A stretch of 64,000 nt of DNA from Neoechinorhynchus agilis (lineage: Eukaryota > Acanthocephala): NCBI GenBank assembly GCA_051530055.1, contig CM121341.1, positions 11,470,001 through 11,534,000 on the forward strand, written 5' to 3'. The notes below the pieces were generated by a model. The model worked only from the letters and a program-made list of their open reading frames with translations, was not told the DNA's origin and ran no database searches. How positions within the stretch are numbered: position 1 is the first letter of the stretch; every line of letters starts with the position of its first letter. Positions 24,172 to 33,794 of this stretch are shown here, piece after piece. The position numbers and the translations under genes are program-made.

Positions 24172-26069
24172 AAGTATTAACTTAAGCATCGATGTCTTTT
24201 TTAAAACTAATTTTTTACGGTGCGTTAAAAATTGTTAAAATGGGAATGAGAAGGTGTCGTACTTTGAACGGGCGAATGATTTCATACTCTCAAGCGAGTT
24301 CGCAGTGACACTGAACCATTCTTTAATAAGCATGCTATTCGGATCATTTACAAAACAATGGCACTCACAATAAATCCTTTTTGCGCTACGGAAAAATGAA
24401 ATATTTAGTCGTCTGATGTCAAAAAAGGGCATATTAATAATAAAAAAATTGCGAAAACTCAAGCAACATTGGAAGAAACTAATAAATATGCCGGATCAAC
24501 CCACCACGAAGAAGCGTCATAGTGTCCGATTTCGTACTTTATATGCAAGCATCCCAGTCACAACGTCCAAGGGCGGACGTCTCAGCTTTTCTAGTCAAAA
24601 TCTAACTTACGAATTGCATCGTTTTTTAAACCAATGAGCTGCTTGTCTTGTTCAGTTGCAGAAATGAATAAAAGCTGTCAGTTGAGCTTAGCCACTAATG
24701 TCTGTGGATTTCTTAGCTTGAAGATACTACAACAGAGACACTTCATCATCAATCTCGTTGAAGTGTTCGCAGATTTGATCTTGTAAATCCAATGACAAGT
24801 CTTCAACTCTGAACGGGAACTTTCTTAATTTTTTCGGTAGCATCGGGGTTGATTGAAATCCAAAAACATCAAGGCTTTTCAAGGCAAAACTTGATTTACG
24901 ACGAACTGCATCGTTTTCTTAAACCAATGAGCTGCTTGCCTTCTTCAGATGAAGAAATGAATAAAAGCCAAAAACTGGGTTTGCCGCTAGCGTCGGTGGA
25001 TTCATCGCCGTAAAAGGATAGCAACGCATCGAGATTCTCATTATTGATTTGCTCACCGTCATTAACGAATAAACGATTTGCGATAGACAGAAAAAACGCA
25101 ATTTTCGAGAATAATGGATATCAACGTCAAAGGGAGATCGTGTGGCTCCAACAGGATGATCGTTCACTCGAATTGATATGGCGGAAAGCCGATTCTCAAA
25201 ATAAAAATATATCAGTAAAAATTTCACCAGTAACATTCGAAAGCTGCTGCTACGATCGAGAATGGATGTCCGTATTGTCCACAGAAGGACGAGAATAGGG
25301 CATTATAAAAATGTCAGAAACACGTCCAGCGTCGTCCTTCATTTGTATGGACTCGAAGAAACTTGGTCTACGGAACGACCTGCGTACGATGTTTGGCGGA
25401 AAACAATCACGGGGTTCACACGCCTGTGTAGATTTCTAAAGAAGCCGTAAGACTTCGAAAACTTAGAAATAAATATTTTTTATCATTACAACAGCCTTCC
25501 CAAGTGTCCATTTATAAACAAAAATTGATCAGAAAAGTATTATGGGCTTCAGAACTAGAAAGACGAATGATGTCCAGCAGTAGATGTTAAGGTAATATTT
25601 GTTGAAAAGAGAAGCAATGATTGGACAGGCCTAATCGGATTCCTATTGCTCGAGATACTAAAATTAAGCTTTGAAATGGGCGGCGAGACCATATAACTAA
25701 ACAGACGGATGATGTGGAATTTGGAGCTGGTACAAGAATTACTAACTTTGCAAATTTGACACTAGAGATTAACATCGAGAGGGAGAATCCATCGGAATGA
25801 TGGTTTTTTAGATGTCGCAATCACGGTCGCGGAAAGAGAATATTTTATTGAATTGAGAGCGTTCCCCGAACCTCGTTACAATATAAAGTAAAAAAACCTT
25901 TTTTTCGCGGAATGTATTTCAATAAAATATTTTCTAGCCGGGGTTATGATCACCACATCTAAAGCTGGAGATTATTTTTTGGTGAAGTTTGACAGCCGTT
26001 CGTTTAATTGTTTTATGTGATGTCCAGGCATAAAAACAAGAACTAATACCATTTTTTCGCTATAAGCGT
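24172..26069. other. Repeat-rich intergenic stretch
   Basis: Apart from the duplication at 24590-25040, several short overlapping frames (25044-25450, minus-strand 25587-25820) look like broken mobile-element coding sequence because adjacent frames stay open in turn, but I could not match them to a family. Confidence 0.35.
24590..25040. repeat. Direct duplication, ~150 bp copies offset by 293 bp
   Basis: Two diverged copies share GCATCGTTTT, AAACCAATGAGCTGCTTG, CAG-TGAAATGAATAAAAGC-like and TGGATTTC segments; the anchor CCAATGAG lies at 24631 and 24924. A short plus-strand frame (24416-24637) ends in the first copy. No transposase motif recognised; unclassified repeat. Confidence 0.6.
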
Positions 26070-27781
26070 TCATTCCTCGGCTGGAAGCTCAACAATCGGA
26101 TCTGGATCTTCAACGTACATATCGAACACCTTACACGTGCCATCTTCACCACAAGTTACAATCTTTCCTCGATCACTAAATCGCCAATTTGAACGTAGAT
26201 GTAAAGAGAAAACTTACTCCATTAGAAAAAAATCCAGAATATGGTCGTGGTGACATATCTTCTTAAGACCTACGCAACCCACATGGATGTCAATTACACA
26301 AACACTTCCATCGAGGCAAATAGCTGCGACAGAGTGTGGTCCATTCCAATGCCATTTGATCATTTTAACAACTCCTGCGTTTAAATCCATTGACGAATGA
26401 GTGGTAAACGTGGCCATTGAATAAGTGATAAGTTTTCCGTCCACAGTTCCACAGACTGTTAACTTTCATTTTTTAGAATCTCAAAAAAAATAAAAGTCTT
26501 TTAGGTATTTATCATGACCAGAAAGAGGATCAGTGATGATTAAGACGCTCTCAACCGAAGATCGCTTTCCATTATGCTCACCAACTTGAATGTTTTGAAG
26601 AACTGACCCTCGTTCAGTTGACAGAACACAAACTGTTCCATCGCAACAACCCGCTGCCACGAGCGTTTGAGCCTCATTCTTTGTTATCGATATGACTTCA
26701 GCACTGTTCACTGAAGGAACTTCATAAGTAAAGATTACTTGTTGTGTCTTTAGATCGAATAATAAGAATCGCTTTCGGTGATAGGCAACTAAGCATTTCG
26801 AGTTACCTGAAATTTAATTTCTTTTATCAATGGTTAGAAAAAATGCAGCTTGTACAAACCGACGATTACTAAGGCGTCCACACAGGCACCAAAACCGGAT
26901 TGTAGGAGTTTGAACTCACAGCCAGGAACTTGCCAAAGCCATACATCGCCTTTTATCGTCCCACCAAACAGTGCTTTATCTTGTGGATGCCATTCGAGAA
27001 TCTGCGTGTAACCAAAAAATAATAATTGATCGTATGCATAGGAAAAATCGATTTACAGTCGAGAATTTTTTAATGAAATCTAAGACAAACTGTCGATATT
27101 GTAAGGCGATATCAAATTTAAGCCTTAATATTGACAATCCGTCGCTTTCAAGTGAAAAAAGATCTCAGATGAAGTACTTTTTTGAATTTCGTAACTCTTT
27201 TATTAAAAATACAAAATATACTTACAGATAGTTCGTCCGTCATAAACTCCCATACGAGTGGGAAAGCGTTCTCCTCCTTTTTTTCTGCATTGTCGTTAAG
27301 CGCATAAACTTCAATTTTGCCTGATAAATCTCCGGCGGCCAAATGCGATTTTGAGTTTGATAAGCGCAAAAAAGTCACACTATCGCTGAATTTCTTAAAT
27401 TTGAACATATCCAATAGACAAAATGCCCAATCTTAAGGACGCGCACCTTATCAAGAACAACATTACCTTGCTTATAGTTCCAGACAATCAATCGATCATT
27501 TCCTGTACCGAGTGCAATATGATCACCAAATTGAACGCAACAATAGTTCGGATCTGGATCACCCGTTTCAAGACTTGCGATGGCAGCGTCACAAGGAATC
27601 CGCCTAGGGTCTACGTCATCACTGTAAACTTCCTCGCCTCCACTTGAAACTTCCACGTCGCAATCTAAGGAAAAGAAAATCATAAAGTTCTTAAGAACTT
27701 ATGTTTACCTGATGCGACCTCGACGACGGGATCATGTTCATTTGGGATTAATTCCTCAATATCCGAATCATGGCTACTCAT
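26070..27781 (-). CDS. AAMP: AAMP-like WD40-repeat protein
   Basis: Starts at ATG 27781 with an acidic N-terminus (DSDIEELIPNEHDP). Small introns then join WD40 blades: HIALGTGNDRLIVWNYKQG (~27460-27530), SKSHLAAGDLSGKIEVYAL (~27290-27350), ALFGGTIKGDVWLW (~26930-26970), AGCCDGTVCVLSTERG (~26600-26680), VAAICLDGSVCVID (~26290-26350) and, last, GKIVTCGEDGTCKVFDMY (~26110-26165), before the TGA at 26070-26072. The acidic N-terminus, the HDHILDFFL motif (human HTAEILDFAL) and the blade order match angio-associated migratory cell protein. AAMP is a conserved cytoplasmic WD40 protein linked to ribosome biogenesis and cell migration. A plus-strand frame at 26971-27231 lies in one of its introns and is not supported. 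Alternative: another seven-blade WD40 protein, less likely. Confidence 0.85.
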
Positions 27782-28042
27782 CTTTGAATGTGTATCAATA
27801 ACAGTCAATTCGTGAGTTTTTTAAACTTCAACTTTTCTGAACTCATCAACGAATAAATGTAAATTCGAAAAAAAATAGAATTACAGGGGTGTCGAAACTA
27901 TGCAAATTTAGAACAATATTTTATTGAATTTATAAATATTTAGCGATGCTTTATTTCAATGCAATATTTTCCATTCCAATTTGCACTTGATTCCCACGAT
28001 GCTCTACTGTCAGCCAATTTATATTGTCTGTTTTCCTAGGTG

Positions 28043-28801
28043 TACAGTGGAACGCCGATTATCCGAAAAAGTCAATTATCCGAATATATTTGTTGTCAAC
28101 TACATGAACATTATATAAGTGCATTTTCTAACCGCAAAATGCTTTAGGGTGATTTCGCTTAAGGTCAAACGTGCGATACTCTGCCAGGAAAAGGAAATTT
28201 TTGATTCGGAATCAGTTTATTGTCAAATTCTTTTGTTAGTTGTGAATGTGGCTTCAAATTCGAAAACGATCGCAATGCCTTGAACGTATAAACAAAACTT
28301 GAACTATTGAATCGTCCTGAGAAAGGAACACGTCTCTAGCACAGTTTTATAACGTTGGAAATTCAACAATTTCCAGTCTTGCAACGAAAAAACGAAGGTG
28401 TTCGATGGTACAGAGAAAATAAGTGATTATTTTAAACAATAAGCCTAAAATTATGTAAATCTGTCCCGGTTTCGCATTTTTTTACAACTTCCCTCGCATG
28501 TTAAAAACGTTGATATCTGAAGTCTTGCTTTAAAAACTTGATACATCCAATTGAGTTTTCGGCTATCCGAATTTTTTATATCCGAACGTTGTCCGATCCC
28601 AATTAATTCGGATGAAGACTTTCTACAACATTTTCAACAATAAAGCTAAAATTATGTAATTCTTCGATTTTGCTTTATTAAATATCCTCCCCCGCATGCT
28701 AAGAATTTTGATATCTGAAGTCTAGCCTTAAAAACTTGATACATCCAATTGAGTTTTCGGTTATTCTCTCAATTAATTCGAATAAATGACTTTCTACTGT
28801 A
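28043..28801. mobile_element. Non-autonomous pogo/Tigger-like DNA element
   Basis: Begins TACAGTGGAACGCCGATTATC and ends in the imperfect inverse GACTTTCTACTGTA, as in pogo/Tigger termini with a TA target. It repeats ATCCGAA motifs near both ends. No transposase frame inside. The right-hand ~150-200 bp is present twice in tandem (from 28441 and from 28640), each with GATATCTGAAGTCT, CTTGATACATCCAATTGAG and a GACTTTCTAC end, so the element carries two successive right termini. Confidence 0.7.
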
Positions 28802-28880
28802 CTAATAGATCAATGATTGATTAGGCGAGACTTGCTCTTCCATAATATCCCAATTCAATACGATTTATTAGGGGTGGATT

Positions 28881-29032
28881 ATGACCATACCGCCAACTTT
28901 GTCATCCCCCGTTAAACGGCTGAAACGCACACAACATTCAATGTTGAGCGAATCTCTATACGATTTTCGAGAATTTCTTCCTGAATTAAAACGCACTTAC
29001 AAATGTAATCTTTTCAAAGGCACGGTCTCGTT
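28881..29032 (+). other. Possible coding fragment interrupted by LINE
   Basis: An open frame with gene-like composition (LSSPVKRLKRTQHSML, YDFREFLPELKRTYKC) runs straight into the LINE junction at 29033. It may be an exon fragment or 5' flank captured by the LINE. No family recognised. Confidence 0.3.
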
Positions 29033-29540
29033 TGCCGCAAGTCAGGAGGAAGGTTCTCACGCCATTCTAAGATCGATAGCGTAATTTCTCGGGCGTTGAG
29101 AACGGCGAACTTCCCCAGCATCTTGGAATCCGCCCATCTTTGTCAACTAGACGGTTGTCGACCTGACAGAATTTCGGTCTTCCCGTGGCGGGAGGGCAAA
29201 TGCCCGTGGACACCCTCGCAGTAAGCAACATTCCATACTCTCTCGAAATCCCTGTAGGTGCAGCGGAAGGGAGGAAGGTACGAAAATATAGAGAATTAGC
29301 AAGGGCCCACTATTTTGTACCATTCGGAATAGAGACGTATGGAGCGCTTGGCAGCTCGGCACTCTCTCTGCTCCAGGATCTCTCGAAGAAATTGAGAGAG
29401 GCAACCGGAGACTCAAGAGCAGGCGTATTCCTTCGACAAAATATCTCGCTCGCAGTACAACGAGGCAATGCTGCCAGCGTGATGGCGACGGTCGAGGAAG
29501 AAGAGAAGCTCCAATTTTGCGGACGGTGGTGATTGCACGT
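29033..29540 (+). mobile_element. LINE 3' fragment (RLE-type family, subfamily B)
   Basis: From TTTGCCGCAAGTCAGGAGG onward it matches the element at 38217-39152 base by base with scattered differences, through GATCGATAGCG and the C-terminal protein blocks YFVPFGIETYGALGSSALS and LSLAVQRGNAASVMATV, ending just after GRW-stop. Frameshifts are present. Only the last ~170 codons of the ORF are retained, a typical 5' truncation. Confidence 0.88.
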
Positions 29541-29597
29541 TTTGTGCTTCATTATGCTCGAGAATTTAAGAGAGTATTGAAAACTTTTTGCTTAAGG

Positions 29598-29727
29598 AAT
29601 TTATTTAATTCGATATTTCGGCACAATCTCGCGTTTTTTTGTCAAGTTTAAACTTTTTAACAAAACACGTACAGGATTGTGGCTCCGAAAACAATCGGAA
29701 TCAATAAATTCCTCTAATTTTTACGCC
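29598..29727. repeat. MITE family 2 copy
   Basis: Contains GATATTTCGGCACAATCTC on the left and GATTGTGGCTCCGAAAAC, then TAATTTTTACGCC on the right. Shared with the copies at 31590 and 53917. Confidence 0.65.
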
Positions 29728-31024
29728 ATAAACAAACATCAAAATAGTGCAATCTTCAGACGTTAAATTTGCAAAGTTATTTTTTGCTTTATACTTAATT
29801 TTAATTTAATTTGACAAATACGACCTAGAGTTTATTTATTTGCCTAGCTTTCGCCGTTTTACGGCTTCAACTAAGTAATTGTTTGCAAGTTTTTCAAAGT
29901 GGTGGGATCAATTTTTATAAAGGCAAAGAAAATGCTAAAATTAAAATACTGAAATTTTTTACTACCAGAAGATCATCCGAGCGGCGGTATTCATTATTAA
30001 TAATACGAGAAATTTTGAAATCAACTATTATACGTTATCTTTTTTTTGCTTTCTCCAGAGAGATAAAAACGAATCGTCTGATTCAAAAAGGTTTCTACTC
30101 ATGAGCAAGGTCAATTTTTCGTTGATAACAAAACGTTCCTTCTCAAAAATTATGTGAAATTAATCAATGAAGTGATCGATTTTTGAGGAACTCACTTAAA
30201 CAAAAAAAGCCGCAATTGTTTGATTTAGTTTAATATTGAAAAAAAACCCGGAAACCGGGTTATAATATTTTAAGAGGCGGAAACGACGATGAACCACAAC
30301 AATTTTCACACTTGATCACCGATAAAATTTATCATTGATTTTGTTAATGTAATCTCAAGGTCCACTATGCTTTTCGGCGCTAGGTTGATTATTGGACGTT
30401 TTTCGAACTCAATTATTGTTAAACTGTTCAATCTTGCAATGAGTGATTGCAATGCCCCTCGGGGTTTCCCTCGTTAAGATCCGTGATTATCCTGCACTGC
30501 TCTTCTGATATTATGCTTGGATGTTTAGTGTGAAATTGTATTCTTTTCTGAAGGTATTCATGGCCAGCGAAGTGACACAAACGATTTCTTCAATTCGAGC
30601 GAATCTGAGGGCGAGATGTGAGATCCGTAGTCTTAAATTAATGGATTTAATACAATAACTTTTAGAATATCGAATGTTTTGTCCGGATCTGTATTGTAGC
30701 TGCCGTTTCTCTAGAAACCTTGGAATAGAATAGCCTATTGGCGACTTTAAATCCTTGTTAATGCTCGTTGAATTGTAGAGAAATGCCTGACATGATACAA
30801 ATCGTTTGTTCAACATTTCTATTGAGTGTGGATGTGCGAAATCGATTTTGACCCTCTCTTCACCAATATTATAAAAGATTGTGTCTATATGAATCCGTCA
30901 TGCTTCTAATTGTAAAAATTCCCTTGTTACGCCGTTGTTTCTCTCATAAACCCACAAATGACTCAAAGGCGCTCTTTAAAGCACTTACAAAAGTAACGAC
31001 AATCGTTGTTCTTTGGCTTGCACA
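29728..31024. other. Gene-free AT-rich stretch
   Basis: Only short frames. Small hairpins occur at GCCGTTTTACGGC (~29848) and CCCGGAAACCGGG (~30248). A minus-strand frame at 30511-30816 has no domain features. Confidence 0.4.
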
Positions 31025-31355
31025 ATGGTTGAAGGTAAGTTGCTGTCCTTTTTTTAAATCCATTGACGAAAATTTTAATCAATTTAAAGTTAATGGCATC
31101 TATTATGGAGCACTGTATGAAAGCAGACCTGAAGATTTGTATCTAGGAGGATTCTTAGTAGTTTGGCCTCTTGTTCTACTTGCATTGGCAGGTATATGCG
31201 GCTGGGTGCGTTTGGAATGAGTTATAATCTTGAATTTAGGAGCATTTCTTATTGTCGGGATTATTGGATTCACTGCAGACGCTTTTAGTGGAAAGCCTGC
31301 TCAACGTGTGGAAGCCGTTAATTTGCATGATTCCCTTGACTATTCGGACGCTTGA
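31025..31355 (+). CDS. Small spliced membrane protein, ~75 aa
   Basis: Three exons inferred from splice phase. Exon 1 is ATGGTTGAAG (31025-31034), followed by GTAAGT. Exon 2 (31090 to ~31191) encodes NGIYYGALYESRPEDLYLGG and a hydrophobic stretch FLVVWPLVLLALAG. A short intron starts GTATAT and ends TTTAG. Exon 3 encodes AFLIVGIIGFTADAF and a hydrophilic tail ending SDA-stop (31353-31355). All three junctions keep one frame (phase 1), which supports the model over the longer unspliced frame starting at 30879. One long or two closely spaced transmembrane segments are predicted. An AATAAA lies 16 bp after the stop. Family not recognised. Confidence 0.6.
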
Positions 31356-31370
31356 ATGTTCGGTTTCTAT

Positions 31371-31376
31371 AATAAA
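31371..31376 (+). terminator. Polyadenylation signal AATAAA
   Basis: Canonical AATAAA immediately downstream of the small membrane-protein stop codon. Confidence 0.5.
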
Positions 31377-31589
31377 GTAGATTTTGTTGCTTATTTATCG
31401 ATAATAATAACTACGTAAATTATTTCGGATTGTCCATAGCGATGAGAAACTTGAGGCATATAAGACAGAAAACTTTTTATTTCCCTGCTTATTATGATAT
31501 TCCTAGTCGGCGTGGTTACGATAATTAAATTGAGCTGTAAGTTAAGATGAAATAATCGATTTCAAGGAGTTGGTAAACTAATTGCTTTT

Positions 31590-31747
31590 GGCGGAAAATT
31601 TGAAGGAGTTTTATTAAATCCGACATTTCGGCACAATCTTCTGTCTTTATCAAGGTTGTAAATATAGATCCAGTCGATTAGATTAATTTACAACCTTGAC
31701 AAAAAAGTACGAGATTGTGCCGAAATATCGGATCTGATAAAATTAGA
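31590..31747. repeat. MITE family 2 copy, foldback
   Basis: Arms of ~60 bp: left from GGAGTTTTATTAAATCCG through ATTTCGGCACAATCTT to CAAGGTTGTAAAT (31605-31663); right arm is its inverse at 31685-31746 (ATTTACAACCTTGAC ... GATTGTGCCGAAATATC). Loop about 20 nt. The transcript would form a long hairpin. Confidence 0.85.
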
Positions 31748-32209
31748 AACAAACATGAAAAATTCAATCTTTAAACATTTTGTAAACTTCGATCTCATTG
31801 ATTTTTCATCACGAACTATTATTGACAGGTATTTTGAGAAAAAACCTCTGAATGAAGAAATACCAAATGTCGATTAAAAGCTCAATCGGGTTCAAAATCT
31901 GCAAATTAAAATACTTTTGAACCAAAGTCTAAAAAGAACCTGCTGGAATGCTCTCAAAGGATTGTGATTTTTTTATCAACAAGTAGCTTTCTTGAGCACT
32001 CATGCAATAATTAATTTTAAGAAATCCCTCGCGAATAACGTGAGGGTTTCTTAAAATTTTAAATATCAACCGTGTTTGTAATAACTTCTCAATCCTAAAG
32101 ATATCCTTATAACATTTTGGTTTTACCCCAATTCTCAAAGGTGAAAGTCAAAATACATGCAATGACCTCAATCATCTTCTACATATTTTAATTCATTTCA
32201 GATTTTTCT

Positions 32210-33019
32210 GCGAAACACGAACTTGAGCAAAAAATGCTGAACCAAAAGAGATTCGGCTCATATGCTCGATTACTTGGCATGAAGGTTAACCATAAAGTAA
32301 AGAAGCGAATGATCACTTATCACAAACGGTCTCTAAAAAGAATAGAACTTGCGATCATACGTGAATCTACGTTGCAAGTTGATGAAATGAACATGGATGA
32401 ATATTTAGAAGCCACAAATGAACAAAATCAGGCCGAATATAAGAAATGGCTGGTTGCTGATACAGAGTCACACTTTAAGTGGTTACTAAACCGTCCTGAA
32501 CCCCCGCTAATCCTTACTAGCGAGAAGAAAAATGCGAAAAGGTTCAAAAATAGCGACAGATTCTGCATGTTTTTCGATAGGACCGCTGTTTGCCGTGAAG
32601 GCCTTAACTGCAGTCGTCCCCATCGATTATTGAATATTGATCAATGCAACTGCCTTGTATTTTTGAATGTTTACAATGCACGGAACTCCCTGGATGAGCT
32701 GACCAATGAGTTTTTTAAAGGAGTATTGCAGGATTTCTTAGGAAATGTAAAAGAATTTATTATTTGTTCGAATGAATGCCCTCAGCTTAAAGGAAACATA
32801 TACGTTGAATTCAGCAAAGACGTGAGTTTAAGGCAATCGTATGACAGAATGGCTGGAACTGTATTTATGGGTAAGGTACTTCAGTTGAGTTGGATTAGGG
32901 TTCTTCATTGGGGAAGATCCATTTGTGCGACTAAAATTAAAGGACGATTTTGTCCTCGAGGTGATCAATGTAGCTTTATTCATCCCTATCCTTATGACCG
33001 TTGGAGAGCGCTCGTGTGA
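32210..33019 (+). CDS. ZRSR2: ZRSR2 / U2AF1-related CCCH splicing factor
   Basis: Frame with two CCCH fingers of identical spacing C-x8-C-x5-C-x3-H (first CMFFDRTAVCREGLNCSRPH, last CATKIKGRFCPRGDQCSFIH) flanking an RRM-like U2AF-homology domain (LDELTNEFFKGVLQDFLGNV, LKGNIYVEFSKD). A basic/acidic helix with EEY/W-LV repeats precedes the first finger. This is the architecture of ZRSR2 (Urp), which recognises the 3' splice site, notably of U12-type introns; the long N-terminal helix sets it apart from U2AF35. There is no RS tail. A TTTCAG acceptor immediately precedes in-frame codons at 32210, upstream of the ATG at 32234, so there may be a preceding exon or a trans-splice site. The UHM loop reads GTVFMGK where relatives have an R-W-[FY] motif, so linker binding may be altered. 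Confidence 0.88.
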   Translation, partial: AKHELEQKMLNQKRFGSYARLLGMKVNHKVKKRMITYHKRSLKRIELAIIRESTLQVDEMNMDEYLEATNEQNQAEYKKWLVADTESHFKWLLNRPEPPLILTSEKKNAKRFKNSDRFCMFFDRTAVCREGLNCSRPHRLLNIDQCNCLVFLNVYNARNSLDELTNEFFKGVLQDFLGNVKEFIICSNECPQLKGNIYVEFSKDVSLRQSYDRMAGTVFMGKVLQLSWIRVLHWGRSICATKIKGRFCPRGDQCSFIHPYPYDRWRALV

Positions 33020-33794
33020 TATGAAGGAAATCAAATAAAGTTCGCTATTATTCGTATGGAATTTAAACACTACTTGAGATGATGAATACTTTTTTATCAC
33101 AATGTAAGTACATTCTGTGGTTTTAATATCGAATGGGACAGTTTATTTTTTCTTAATATGTTTGATACTCGATCGCTAATATCGAGGTTAATTTAAAAAG
33201 GATTTTAATCACTTTATAGCGGACAACATATATGAAAATAACGTGTGCTTCAACTTTGTGTATTCAAAGCGTGAAGTTCGGGTGGAATCCGTTTGATTGA
33301 AATACGTAAGATTCATTCATTTAACGTATAATACATCGATTAAAATACAAATAAGAGAAAAATTTGAAGCCATTTTGAGATAAATGAGGAGTTTCAAGTA
33401 GTACAAACTTTTTAAAAACGCCATTAAAATGATCGAAATATTAGTTTTTAAGAAGTAATGCACCGTCATAAATTCTTTGAGATCATATTGATGTCCGAAT
33501 ATTGACTGAACTAAACTATTTTATTGTTCTGTTGAAAGCACCTAAGTACTTTATGATTCTCAAAACGGATTCTACCTTTAAGTTGCAACACCTAGTGAAT
33601 CTTTTCCACAATATTTTTGCTCAATAGCAGAACTGTTAAAGCATCATTCTATGGAAGCTATGGAATCAGTGTAATAGTTCATCTACCAAACACTTCTGTT
33701 CCGATACTGATGTTAACCATTTGAATGATCTCGCAATAAATGATGGATTATATTAACAAATTTACAAAAAAATAGCATAGCAGCATTATACAGG
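33020..33794. other. Intergenic between convergent genes
   Basis: Convergent 3' ends of ZRSR2 (AATAAA near 33035) and the Notch gene. No coding or RNA features seen. Confidence 0.5.

Noticed and set aside
25044-25450. Possible mariner/Tc1 transposase remnant
   Set aside because: Overlapping frames look like a decayed ORF but no D-D-[DE] spacing, HTH or TIR was found.
26971-27231. 86-codon plus-strand frame in AAMP
   Set aside because: Covers an intron and exon edge of the WD40 gene; biased lysine/asparagine composition typical of AT-rich noncoding DNA.
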